Shown here: piece by piece, positions 49,172 to 59,400 of the stretch
How the letters are laid out: every line of letters begins with the position of its first letter
How positions within the stretch are numbered: the first letter of the stretch is position 1
Assembly (NCBI RefSeq): GCF_945269915.1
Contig: NZ_CALYOY010000005.1
Location: 1 to 64,000 of the forward strand
Direction of reading: 5' to 3'
DNA from: an uncultured Bifidobacterium sp.
Lineage (GTDB): Bacteria; Actinomycetota; Actinomycetes; Actinomycetales; Bifidobacteriaceae
DNA length: 64,000 bases
Notes under the pieces: model-generated
What the model was told of the DNA's origin: nothing
Seen by the model: the letters and a program-made list of their open reading frames with translations, nothing else
Databases searched by the model: none
Made by a program: the position numbers and the translations under genes

Positions 49172-50722
49172 TCATCCCTGCTCCTGGGTGGCGCAAATCG
49201 TCGTCGGCTCCTGGGAGACCCGCCTATCGGCCCGTACCAGACTGACCGAGATGCAGGTCTGCCCGCCCTCCGCCTGGGGGATCACGGCCCTGGTCTCCCC
49301 GGTCTGGGCGCTGGATCCGTGCCCGCCGCCCTGGTCGCCGAGCAGATGCCAGGTATAGGTGTCACCGGCCTTGGGATCCGGGTTGCGCCAGGTGAAGGTG
49401 ACCGTAGACCCCTGGTAGGTCCCCTTCCCCTCGACGACCGAGGGTACCGGGGCGTGGTCCCCGGTATCGCCCCGGGTGCCGGGCTCCTCCGGAATCGCCG
49501 TCGAGGTCTCATTCCCGGGCGCGGTCGTGGTCGTTCCGGCCTTGATGCTGTCGCGGCCGGGCAGGACGACGAGCCCCACCACCAGGGATATCAGAGCCGC
49601 CGCCAGGATTGCCGCACCCGCCACCAGGGCCGGACGTGCCCATCCTCGAGAAAGTGGCCCCCTCTTCTTGGATCCTCCGGGTGTCTTCTTCTCCGTGAGG
49701 GCGGATGGTCTGTCTGATCCGCCGCGCAGGTCCCCCCTTCCGGGCCGTCCGCCATTGCCGCGAGCGCCTGTACCGCCCCGCAGGCCGCTCAGGTCCGCAT
49801 TGGTCCCTTGTCCGGTGCCCTGCCCGCCATGGCCCCCGTCCGGGAAAGGGTCGATCCCATCACCGACGAACGGCGTCATATGACCGTAGAACTCCTGCTG
49901 TATCTCCTGCATATCCCGCCCGAAGTCGAGAGCCGTGTAGTAGCGGTCGTCCCGGTCGTGGGCCATGGCCCTGTCCAGGACCCGCTCGAACTCGGGCGAG
50001 GCCTCGCCCCTGAGCAGGGTCGGCAGGTCCTGGAGGATGATGGCCTGGGCGAGTTGGTCCTCGTCGGCCACCTGATACCCGTACTCATAGGGGGACCGTC
50101 CGGTCAGCATACCGAAGAGGGAGGCCCCAAGGGAGTAGATATCGCTGGCCTCCGATCCTCCAGACCGATGGGCCAGGACCTCTGGCGCCGCCCAGGGGAT
50201 CGATAGCCCCTTGGCCCGGGAGGTGCCGTAGGTGGAGGCCGAGATGCCGAAGTCGGCCAGGACGGGGAGCCCCTGTTCGGTGATCAGGAAGTTGCCGGGC
50301 TTGATGTCGCGATGGATGATGCCCTTGGTGTGGGCGCTGTAGAGGGCGCTCGCCATCCGCACCCCCAGGTCGAGCGTCTGCTCCTGGTCCAGCCCCCCCG
50401 AGTGCATGATCGTCTTGCAGCTGCCCCCCGAGGCGTACTCCAGAATCAGGCAATCCTGCCCATCCCCGCTGACCGCCGCCTGGTGGATGGTCAGGATGTA
50501 GGGGTGGGTGGAGAGCCTGGCCAGGTAGTCGGCCTCCTTCAGGAAGAGCTCATGGGCGGCCTGACTGTGTGCATTCGCCTTGACGGCCACCGGGCGCGAG
50601 GGTGATTCCTGCTCGTAGAGATAGACCGATGAGGTTCCGCCCCGGCCCAGGAAACGGACATAGCGGTATCCCTGCAGGTCCGGAACGTCTGTCGGCAGGG
50701 CTGCGGAAGGCTGGCTCGTCAT
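49172..50722 (-). CDS. Transmembrane Ser/Thr protein kinase of the PFNA cluster (Pkb2-like)
   Basis: A 516-residue receptor-type kinase. The kinase domain (about residues 15-265) has the Gly loop LGRGGTSSVYL, catalytic Lys in VAVKANAH, IHRDIKPGNFL and DFGISAS, and an activation segment KGLSIPWAAPE. A Gly/Arg/Ser-rich linker, one membrane helix (PALVAGAAILAAALISLVVGLVV, about 375-400) and an extracellular FN3-like domain (about 430-510) follow, instead of PASTA repeats. It heads the cluster in the same orientation, so FN3, MoxR and DUF58 proteins are possible substrates. TATATT lies 8 nt before the ATG at 50722, suggesting a near-leaderless transcript. Confidence 0.9.
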   Translation of the reverse strand: MTSQPSAALPTDVPDLQGYRYVRFLGRGGTSSVYLYEQESPSRPVAVKANAHSQAAHELFLKEADYLARLSTHPYILTIHQAAVSGDGQDCLILEYASGGSCKTIMHSGGLDQEQTLDLGVRMASALYSAHTKGIIHRDIKPGNFLITEQGLPVLADFGISASTYGTSRAKGLSIPWAAPEVLAHRSGGSEASDIYSLGASLFGMLTGRSPYEYGYQVADEDQLAQAIILQDLPTLLRGEASPEFERVLDRAMAHDRDDRYYTALDFGRDMQEIQQEFYGHMTPFVGDGIDPFPDGGHGGQGTGQGTNADLSGLRGGTGARGNGGRPGRGDLRGGSDRPSALTEKKTPGGSKKRGPLSRGWARPALVAGAAILAAALISLVVGLVVLPGRDSIKAGTTTTAPGNETSTAIPEEPGTRGDTGDHAPVPSVVEGKGTYQGSTVTFTWRNPDPKAGDTYTWHLLGDQGGGHGSSAQTGETRAVIPQAEGGQTCISVSLVRADRRVSQEPTTICATQEQG

Positions 50723-50952
50723 AGCACCACAATATATCGGCAATTGTGTAAGCCCGACAGGTATAGGGGAAAGCCGGGGGGTCGGTGACTCGTGGTGGGG
50801 CATGGGGAGGTCGGTCCCGTCACGCTCGCGTCCTGCATAATCAGCTCCCGGGTTGAACGGTCCGGGATATGGTAAAAGGAATGGCCCAGGTCCGGGTAGG
50901 GGCCTGCTGATTAAATTCGGGCAAGGAATGTTGCAGATGAAGGTGGGAAGAC

Positions 50953-51711
50953 ATGGAACACATTGATGGACTCTATAATTTCCGTGATCTTGGCGGAATC
51001 AAGACCCTTGACGGTCGGATCAGGTCCGGTCTCCTCTATCGGTCCGAGGCCCTGTATGGGTTGACCGCCCAGGGAAGGCACCAGATGGAGGATTCCCCGA
51101 TAGGGCTGGTCCTGGACCTGCGTACCGATGACGAGGCCAGGGCCATGCCCGATCCCGAGCTCGCAGGAATCAAGGACGTTCACATCCCCATGCTGGACGG
51201 TGCCATGCCCATCGACGCCGACAGGGAACGGTCCATTGAGTCGGGCAAGGAGATGGACGCCGAGGCCACGCTCCGGAGGTCCTACCTGTCCCTGGTGGCC
51301 CACAACGGCCCGGATTATGTGCAGGTGCTCCACCGCACCGCCGGCATGGCCCGGCAGGGGCGCGGAACCCTGATCCACTGCTCGGCGGGCAAGGACCGGA
51401 CCGGTACGTCCATCGCCTTCCTGCTGGACATGGCGGGAGCCGACCGTGACCAGGTCATCGCTGATTATGCCTCCTCCCAGGCCAACCTGTCGGGGGCCTG
51501 GAAGGATGCCATGCTGGCCATGATCGCCCGCTCAGGTGTCGACTTCCCCAAGCGCCTGGTGCCCATGATCACCATCACCCCGGCCGCCCTGATCCGTGAG
51601 ATCCTGGACCTGATCGATACCCGATACGGTTCCGTCCGCGAGTACCTCCTCCATAATGGTGCCGACCCAAGCGACATCGCCGACCTCAGGAAGGCCCTGG
51701 TCGCTGATTGA
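50953..51711 (+). CDS. Tyrosine/dual-specificity protein phosphatase
   Basis: A 252-residue Y_phosphatase3-type enzyme. The phosphate-binding loop HCSAGKDRTGTS (CX5R) lies near residue 143, with a conserved N-terminal FRDLGGIKTLDGRIRSGLLYRS and the general-acid region LDLRTDDEA. There is no signal peptide. It is transcribed away from the PFNA kinase with 230 bases between them, so it may reverse phosphorylation by that kinase or act on phosphoinositide-like or tyrosine substrates; which one is not shown by the sequence. GAAGGTGGGAAG precedes the ATG. Confidence 0.88.
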   Translation: MEHIDGLYNFRDLGGIKTLDGRIRSGLLYRSEALYGLTAQGRHQMEDSPIGLVLDLRTDDEARAMPDPELAGIKDVHIPMLDGAMPIDADRERSIESGKEMDAEATLRRSYLSLVAHNGPDYVQVLHRTAGMARQGRGTLIHCSAGKDRTGTSIAFLLDMAGADRDQVIADYASSQANLSGAWKDAMLAMIARSGVDFPKRLVPMITITPAALIREILDLIDTRYGSVREYLLHNGADPSDIADLRKALVAD

Positions 51712-51795
51712 CGGACCGTGGGTTGCGGATACATCCCTCGCCATGGGGCGGTTGATGTTCCGCGACAGGACCAGCCTGGGGCCTACCCTGAAGGC

Positions 51796-54700
51796 ATGAA
51801 CGAAAGCAGACCGGTTGACGCGGATCAGGTCCCTGCCGAGGTCCGGGAATTGATCGACGGCGAGCTCAGGGGCCCCGATGGGGAGGGGACCTCGACCCTG
51901 GTCGTCGCCGGGCCGCCACGCAGCGGCAAGACCACCGTGGCCACCCGTGCCCTCCTGGTCGGCATGGAAACGTTCGGTGACCGTGATGCCTTCATGGTGG
52001 TTTCGGGCCGCACCGCCGCGGACCGGATCAGCCGCCAGGTCATCCTGGAACGGGGGAGCGCCGGCAGGACCCGGCCCGTGGGAACCCTACAGGCCCTGGC
52101 CTTCCAGGTGCTGACCCAGGCCGCTTCGTTGACGGGAAAAGAGGGGGCGTCGCTTCCCAGACTTCTGAACGGGGCAGAACAGGATGCACTCCTTCGCCAG
52201 GTCATGGCCGATCACATCGAGCATGTCCGGGCCGGTGATGATTGCGCGGTATGCAGGCTCCTGGAGCGCTACTTCCAAAGCGAATCAGGCTGGTCCTCGG
52301 TCCTGGTCACCCAGGCGGACGGCCAGGTCGAGGGGGTCAGCAACCGGTTCATCGCCCAGTTGCGCGACATGTTCGCCCGGATGACCGAGCTGGGGGTCAC
52401 CTCCGGCGACAGGGACCAGCTCCTGTCCGCCCTGGAAACCCAGTCCATCGACCTGGACCGGAAGGAGCGTCTCGGCCTGCAATGGCGGTTGGCCTTCGCC
52501 CTGAACGACGAATACCTGGAGTGCATCGACCGGACCTACCCCGGCGAATTCCGTTTGGACCCGTCCCTGCTGATGGTCGGGGCGGCCGAGGGAGTCGGCA
52601 GGGTCGACGGACTGACTCTGCCGCGCTTCCTGGTCGTGGATGATTGGCAGGATGTCACCCTGGCCGGGATGGGATTCCTCCAGACCCTGAACCGGGCCGG
52701 GTGCCGTCTGCTTCTGGTGGGGAACTGCGACCAGTCGGTCCAATCCTTCCGCGGGTCCTATCCGGAATTCCTGGCGACCAGGCTGACCGGCCTCAGCGCG
52801 CGTATCCAGGGGGATGCGGCCCCCATGCTGGCCGATGATTTCGCCTGCCTCGACGCAAGGCAGATGGTCCTGGAACCGCGTCGTATCGTGGTCCCCTACA
52901 TGGATGGTCGGGGCGTCGGCCAAGCTGGTGCATCCGGTCCGGATCGGACATCGGCCGCCTCCGGTCAGGGGCCAGGTGACGACTCGGCATCGGCCCTGCC
53001 CGATCGGGAATCCCATGACGGTCCCGGTTCCTATGCGGACCTGGTGGCCGCCCGTATCTCCCTCGGCATCGCCAGCCTGGAGGAGGCCGACAGGCCCCTT
53101 CCCGGCAGACCAGGCAAGTTGCCGGCCTGGCCCGGTGCCGGACCTGTGGCACCCCTGGCCTCGGCCGACCCCCTCCTTGCCGACGGTTCGGTCAGGGCCC
53201 GGCTCTTCCATACCCCCGCCCAGGAGGAGGACGACCTGGTCTGGCAGGTCAAGCATGAGTTCCTGACCCAGGGCAGGGACTGGAACGAGATGGCCGTCAT
53301 CGCCCACGACAATGCGACCATTCGCGCCCTGGGCCGCAAACTCAGGGTCCAGGGGGTCCCGGTCCGATATTCGTCGGTCACCCGGCCACTCAGTGAGGAC
53401 CCGACCATCCAGGGGCTCTTCGCCCTGGTCGAGCTGGCCCAGGCCGTGCAGGACCCATCCACACTGCCCACCGACGAAACCAGCCCCGCCGCAGTCGCCT
53501 CCTGGGTCAGGCGGCATCTGCGCACCCTGATGGTCAGTCCCCTGATCAGCGCGAAGGTGGGGGAGGGTCGGCATGAACGACCCGTGCGGATGGAACACCT
53601 GGAATCCCTGATGGACTCCATGGCCGTCCTGTCCCGGGTCCGGTCCTCCGGAGACTCGGATCCGACATGCGGGGAGACATCCTCCCGGGACACGGATACG
53701 ACCACGGCGGCTGCGGATCCCGCCGAGGAGACCCTGTCGGCCCTGCCTGGTCTGGTCGCGGCCTGGCAGGATTGGGCCCGGGCCATCCGGACCCAGGAGA
53801 CCGACACCGCCCGGCAGAGGGGCATCAAGGTCGATGATTCCCTGATTTCCGGGACCGGGCAGGCACCGACCTCCGCGTCCGGTCTGAGTGTGGACGCCCT
53901 CCAGACCATGCTCCTGTTGGATCCGCAGGATTCCTCGCAGACGATCCTGGCCGTCATGGCCGCCATCGCGGGTGGCCGCATGGAGGATCCGGATGTTCAC
54001 GCCCTCCGCCATGCCCTGAAGGTGGTCACGACCACCGCCGACAGGATTGCCGCCCTGCCTGATTCCCAGCCCCAGTACGTGCTCTGGGAGGCCTGGCGGA
54101 GCCTGGGGCTGGCCGATGACTGGCAGCGGCGCGCCCTGGTGGCCACCCAGGAGGGCGAGGAGGTCAACGACCGTCTGGACGCCCTGATGCGTCTCTTCCA
54201 GTATGCGGCCGGTTCCCAACGGTTCCGCACCGTCCAGGCCTTCATGGACCAGGTGCGCAGCATGCAGATCGAGGCGGACTCCCTGGCCCATATCGGCCCC
54301 ATCGAGCATGCGGTCACCCTGACCACCCCGGCCGGTGCCGCCGCCCTGGCCAGGGTCTGGCCCCTGGTCTGGCTTCCGGCCATCCAGGATGGGGTCTGGC
54401 CCAACCTGACCCCCCGTGACACCATGTTCGGGGCCGAGGACCTGGCCGACCTGGTCCTCCACAACCGCATCGGGGAGCCCGACCGGTCCTCCTTCAGCCA
54501 TGACCCCAGGCTCCAGTCGATCCTCTACGCCGAGAAGAAGGGGTTCCTGGAGGCGGTGACCCGGGCCGGGGAGCAGGTGCGGGTCAGCGCCGTCTGGAAC
54601 GACGACACGGTCCCCTCGGACTTTCTCTATGGCTACCTGCCCGAGTTCTATGAGCGGACCTCCGACATGGCCCAGGCCGACTTCACCCAGGTGGGGGCCG

Positions 54701-56481
54701 GTGCCGAGGAGAGCCGGGAATACGGCGGCCTGGAGGTCTCACCCAGGGGACTGACCGCCGCCGCCCGCTCCCTCCTGGCCAGACAGGCCCTCCGGGAGGA
54801 TGGTGCCGATCAGGCCAGGATCGATGATGCCGTCGATACCCTGCGCCTGCTCTCCAAGTCGGGTTTGCAGGAGGCCGATCCCAGGTGCTGGCCCTTCCTG
54901 TATGCGGACTTTGAAGCGGAGGAACATGCGGACCGGTCCGGCTCAGACCAAACCAGGGCAATGCGGTCCGGATCAGACCAGTCCGGTTCAGGTCAATATG
55001 GCTCAGACCAATTCGAGACAGGGCAATCCCCCTCGGTCGATTCCGTCGAGGAAGGTTCGAACCTCGCTGATTCGGGTCCTGGCGGTCACGACCGTGCCCC
55101 TTCCGATGCATCGGAGTCGGTCTTGTCGGTATCCAAGATCAGAGAGGTCGGGACATCGGTGCCGACGATGGGGAAGTCTCCTGCCCAAGAGCCGGACGCA
55201 TCGGATCAGGCTTTGCCTCAGGTGGTCTCCCTCTCCCCGTCCGCCGTGGACAGAATCTGGCAATGCCCCTTGGAATGGGTCATGAGTGACCGGTACTCCG
55301 GCCCCCAGCCGAGCAGGGTGGCCACCGATTTCGGTTCCCTGATCCACCGGGTCGCCCAGGAGGGCACCAATCGCGGGCTGGACAAGCCGGACCAGGGAGA
55401 GCTGGGTCAGGATGCCCGATCCCTGACGGACCGCAAGGCCAGGGTATCGGCCGAATTGCTGGATATATACCAGGAGTTCGCCCAGAATCCTCCTGACGGC
55501 CTGGACCCCAAGGGGCTCTATGACATCCACAGTCGGGAGCACCAGGTCGAGGGGATCATCGACACCCTGGCCTCCTACTTCGTCCACGGCTCAACCGACG
55601 GGTACGGGTGCGGAGGGAACAAACCGGTTCCTGTAGGTAGCCTGGAGGGGGTCCAGAGCGAGCGTTCCTTCAACGTGACCATAACCATGGACGACCTCTC
55701 CGGGGTCTGGAGGGCCACCTTCCCCGATAGGCCCCTGAGCCGGGAACGGTTCTTCAGCCTCCTCTCCGGTCTGGTCGGTGGTTTCCCCGAGGCGCTCACC
55801 CCTGCAACGGCCGTCAGGCTGACCGGTAGGATCGACAGGTTGGAATCGCGGTGCATAGAGGGCCGGCACTACCTGCGGCTGGTGGATTACAAGACCGGCC
55901 GTGTTCACAGCGGCACCCAGCTCTTCAACGACCTTCAGCTGGTCTGTTATCAGCTTGGACTGGCCTTCCAGACCTCCGAGGAGGGGGTTCAGGCGGGAGC
56001 CGAGGCCGGCTGGTCCCTGCCCGGAGCCCCCGACCCGGGGAAGGGGGGTGGTCTCCCCATCAGCCAGTCCATCCTCTTCGATGTGGCAAAACCTCCCAAG
56101 GACCCCGACAGGGGGACCAGACCCGAGGAGGCCCGCTACCAGCCGCCCATCTTCCATAATGGGGCCTTCACTTCCAACTACCAGGCCAGGACCGGAGTAC
56201 CGAACCCCTCCAAGTTGGCCGACCTGGAAGACCTGCCTGTCGAATCTCCCCAGGGGGTTGACCAGGAGGTCTGGGACATGGTCCGCAACCATGCCGGCGG
56301 GGATCAAATCGCCTGGGACCTGACCATGGTGGCCCGGATCTTCTTCGCCGCCGGGGTCAGACTCTCGGCCAACCACCCCGATGCCCTCTTTGACCCCTCC
56401 CGCTGCCACAAGCATGGCAGGGATGGGGTCTGCGCGGCCTGGGAGCAGCTGGCGCCCAATCTTCTGGAGGATCAGGAATGA
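51796..56481 (+). CDS. adnA: AdnA-type helicase-nuclease subunit (degenerate motor)
   Basis: A 1561-residue UvrD/Rep-fold protein with a C-terminal RecB-like nuclease, resembling AdnA of the mycobacterial AdnAB double-strand-break resection motor but longer. Walker A is intact (AGPPRSGKTT, residues 38-47); motif II reads VVDDWQD instead of DExQD (about 281), motif III is GNCDQSVQSFRG, and the HxxKG motif is replaced by TTPAGAAALARVW. Nuclease residues lie in RLVDYKTGR (about 1361). Ser/Gln/Asp-rich insertions occur near residues 370-420 and 1045-1140. TACCCT ends 6 nt before the ATG. It overlaps adnB by 4 nt. Confidence 0.87.
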   Translation: MNESRPVDADQVPAEVRELIDGELRGPDGEGTSTLVVAGPPRSGKTTVATRALLVGMETFGDRDAFMVVSGRTAADRISRQVILERGSAGRTRPVGTLQALAFQVLTQAASLTGKEGASLPRLLNGAEQDALLRQVMADHIEHVRAGDDCAVCRLLERYFQSESGWSSVLVTQADGQVEGVSNRFIAQLRDMFARMTELGVTSGDRDQLLSALETQSIDLDRKERLGLQWRLAFALNDEYLECIDRTYPGEFRLDPSLLMVGAAEGVGRVDGLTLPRFLVVDDWQDVTLAGMGFLQTLNRAGCRLLLVGNCDQSVQSFRGSYPEFLATRLTGLSARIQGDAAPMLADDFACLDARQMVLEPRRIVVPYMDGRGVGQAGASGPDRTSAASGQGPGDDSASALPDRESHDGPGSYADLVAARISLGIASLEEADRPLPGRPGKLPAWPGAGPVAPLASADPLLADGSVRARLFHTPAQEEDDLVWQVKHEFLTQGRDWNEMAVIAHDNATIRALGRKLRVQGVPVRYSSVTRPLSEDPTIQGLFALVELAQAVQDPSTLPTDETSPAAVASWVRRHLRTLMVSPLISAKVGEGRHERPVRMEHLESLMDSMAVLSRVRSSGDSDPTCGETSSRDTDTTTAAADPAEETLSALPGLVAAWQDWARAIRTQETDTARQRGIKVDDSLISGTGQAPTSASGLSVDALQTMLLLDPQDSSQTILAVMAAIAGGRMEDPDVHALRHALKVVTTTADRIAALPDSQPQYVLWEAWRSLGLADDWQRRALVATQEGEEVNDRLDALMRLFQYAAGSQRFRTVQAFMDQVRSMQIEADSLAHIGPIEHAVTLTTPAGAAALARVWPLVWLPAIQDGVWPNLTPRDTMFGAEDLADLVLHNRIGEPDRSSFSHDPRLQSILYAEKKGFLEAVTRAGEQVRVSAVWNDDTVPSDFLYGYLPEFYERTSDMAQADFTQVGAGAEESREYGGLEVSPRGLTAAARSLLARQALREDGADQARIDDAVDTLRLLSKSGLQEADPRCWPFLYADFEAEEHADRSGSDQTRAMRSGSDQSGSGQYGSDQFETGQSPSVDSVEEGSNLADSGPGGHDRAPSDASESVLSVSKIREVGTSVPTMGKSPAQEPDASDQALPQVVSLSPSAVDRIWQCPLEWVMSDRYSGPQPSRVATDFGSLIHRVAQEGTNRGLDKPDQGELGQDARSLTDRKARVSAELLDIYQEFAQNPPDGLDPKGLYDIHSREHQVEGIIDTLASYFVHGSTDGYGCGGNKPVPVGSLEGVQSERSFNVTITMDDLSGVWRATFPDRPLSRERFFSLLSGLVGGFPEALTPATAVRLTGRIDRLESRCIEGRHYLRLVDYKTGRVHSGTQLFNDLQLVCYQLGLAFQTSEEGVQAGAEAGWSLPGAPDPGKGGGLPISQSILFDVAKPPKDPDRGTRPEEARYQPPIFHNGAFTSNYQARTGVPNPSKLADLEDLPVESPQGVDQEVWDMVRNHAGGDQIAWDLTMVARIFFAAGVRLSANHPDALFDPSRCHKHGRDGVCAAWEQLAPNLLEDQE

Positions 56482-59400
56482 GACAGACAGCAGAGCAGTC
56501 GGCCATCATCGATGCCGGGGTCGGTGAGGACCTCCTGGTCGTGGCCGGGGCTGGGTCCGGCAAGACCATGACCATGACCCAACGCATCATCGCACTGATC
56601 GAGAAGGGGGTCCCCTCGGAGCAGATCCTGGGGTTGACCTTCACCCGGAAGGCGGCCTCCGAGCTCCTTTCCAGGGTCTCCGCGGCCGTCATCAGGAACC
56701 GCCCGGGTTCGCAATCCGGAGCGGTGGACCCGGAGAGGAACTTCCTCAAGCCCTCGGTCTTCACCTACGACGCCTTCTTCCAGTCCATCGTCCGCCAGTA
56801 TGGACTCCTGGTCGGCATGGACCAGGACACCCAGCCCCTGAGCGCACCCGGGGCCTTCCAGCTGGCCGCCGGGGTGGTGGCCGACCACATCGACCTGGTC
56901 TTCCCCGACCGCCAGGAGGTCATGGACCAGGTCGAGGGTGGTCTGGACGTGGATGACCCCCTGTCGGGGTTCTCGGCGGCCACCGTCGGCGGGCCGGACC
57001 AGGCGGCACGGTTGGCCCGGATCAGGGCCGGGGACCAGGATGACGTGGGGTCCGGCACCTTTGAGACCACGGTCAACCAGGTCCTGGGCATCACCCAGGC
57101 CCTGACCTCCTCCATGATCAGCAGGGACTGCCCGGACTTCGACCGGGCGCTGGCCCGGGTGCGGGCCTGGGACCAGGCCTTCATCGACCGGACCGAGGCC
57201 CTGATCGACGGCCGTCCCATACCGGACGCCGAGCCCTCTGATCCCTCCATGAATCGTCCCAAAAGAGCGAAGAAGGACAGTGACGAGGACTATGCCCTCA
57301 AGCTGGAGAAGATGAGGAAGAAGCGTCTGGACTTCCGGCTCTATCAGGCCAACCGTCTGCTCCGCACCGCCCGGACCCGGGAGAAGCTCCTGACCCTGGC
57401 CGACTACTACCAGAAAGCCAAGCGTCAGGCCAACATGGCCGAGTTCGGCGACTTCACCCTGGCCGCCTTCCAACTGGTCGACCGTTTCCCCTCCATCGGC
57501 GCCCACTACCGCCGCAGGTTCACCCACGTGTTCCTGGATGAATACCAGGACACCTCCACCACCCAGGCCCTCCTCCTGGCCGCCATCTTCCATCCTGAAG
57601 ACCGGACAGGGGAGTCTGACGAATCACACCCGGTCAGTCAGGACCGTCCAGACGGATGGGAACAGCCCGGTGACCAGGCCCATCCCGGTGGTTATGCTCC
57701 CGTCGATGGCCTCGACGACCGGAATCGGGCCCGCTCCCATCCATCCAGGTCGGCCGTGACCGCCGTGGGCGACCCCTTCCAGTCCATATATGCCTGGCGT
57801 GGAGCCAGCCCGGGCGCCTTCCGCACCTTCCAGTCCCAGTTCGGGATGCTGGCCGAGAAACCCACGGTCCAGGACGGCCGGATGGGCGGGGTGGCCACCT
57901 TCGGCAGGTCCGGGGACCAGGACCCCCTGACACTCTCCCGCACCTTCAGGAATTCCAGGATGGTCCTGCGGGCGGCCAACCTCCTGACGGTCCCGCTCAG
58001 GCAGGAGACGGACCGGTTCTCCAGCGCCAGGATGGACGAGGTCGATGTGGCCCGTCTGGAGGCCAGGGATGACGCCGACCAGGGAACCATCGGCCTGCTC
58101 GGGTACAGCACCATCGGCCAGGAGATCGACGCGGTGGTCCGGTTCGCCCTCCACGCCCGTTCCCGGTATGGCAAGCCGGGCACCGATGGTCGGGGCGAGG
58201 ACCCCGATGCCCCCCACGTGGCCGTCCTCTTCCGTTCCAAGTCCAGGATGCCCCAGTACCGGGAGGCCCTGGAATCGGCTGGGCTGACCTGCCAGGTGGT
58301 GGGGTACTCGGCCCTCTTCGACCTTCCCGAGGTCATGGACCTCCTGGCCCTCCTGCGGGTGATCTGCGACCATACCGACAGCAGCTCCCTGATGCGTCTC
58401 CTGGCCTCGGCCCGGTTCAACATGAACCCTGCCGACCTGAGTGCCCTGGCCTCCCTGGCCGAGACCATCAATACCGACAGTCGGTACCGGGCCCTCCTCC
58501 AGGCAGGCCTGGTCCCCGAAACGGAGGACCGACAGGCCAGGAAGGACCTGGTCCGTGAGCACCGGAACCAGGTGCCCAACTCCCTCTTCCTGATCGACCT
58601 CCTCCTGCGCGACGACCTGGCCGACCTCTTGCGGACCTCCCGGCTCAGTCCCCGTGGCCGCACCCTGGCCACCAGGGCCGCCGAGGTCATACGACGGGTC
58701 CAGGCCCAGTCGTCCGCCCCGCTCAGGCAGGTGGTCATCGCCGCCATCCAGGCCCTGGACCTGGACATCGACCTGGTCCTTTCCCGGGCCATGGACCGGC
58801 CTGACCAACCCCTCCAACCCAGCCAGGCCAATACCGGCATCGAGGCCCTCCTGGACCAGGTGGACACTTATGTCTCCGAGTTGCCTGCCGGTCTGGGGCC
58901 CAGCCTGCCCGGGTTCGTGGCCTGGGTGGATGCCATGGTCCAGAGTCCCGACCTGCCCGATACCGGAATCGACAACCATGCCGATGTGGCCCTGATGACC
59001 ATCCACCAGGCCAAGGGCCTGGAGTGGGATGCCGTGGCTGTGGTGGGGTTGTCCAAAGGTGCTTTTCCCAGCAGTCAGGGTGACTACCTGAAGATTCAGA
59101 AGCGGGAGGACGGGGCCTCGCAAGGCGGGCAGGAGGGTGCGTCACCCAGCTACCTGAACATGGCCCATACCTGGTTGGAGGATCCTCAGGCCGTCCCCGT
59201 TCCGGTCAGGGCGGATGCCATGATCCTGCCCAGGTTCCCCCACGACGCCAGGCCCGGATCCGAACCCGGGGATGACCTTGGTGGTCTGGATCTGGCCGCC
59301 TTGGAGGACGAGGCGATCGGCGGGGTCAGGGCCACGGGCGTGGACGATGAGGGGGAGCCCTGTGACTTCCTGGACAAGAAGGGGTACTTGTCACAGAAAG

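Noticed and set aside
54900-55140. SGSDQ repeats in adnA as a CRISPR-like or mobile repeat
   Set aside because: They are short, irregular, in frame and code for a low-complexity linker; no regular spacer structure is present.
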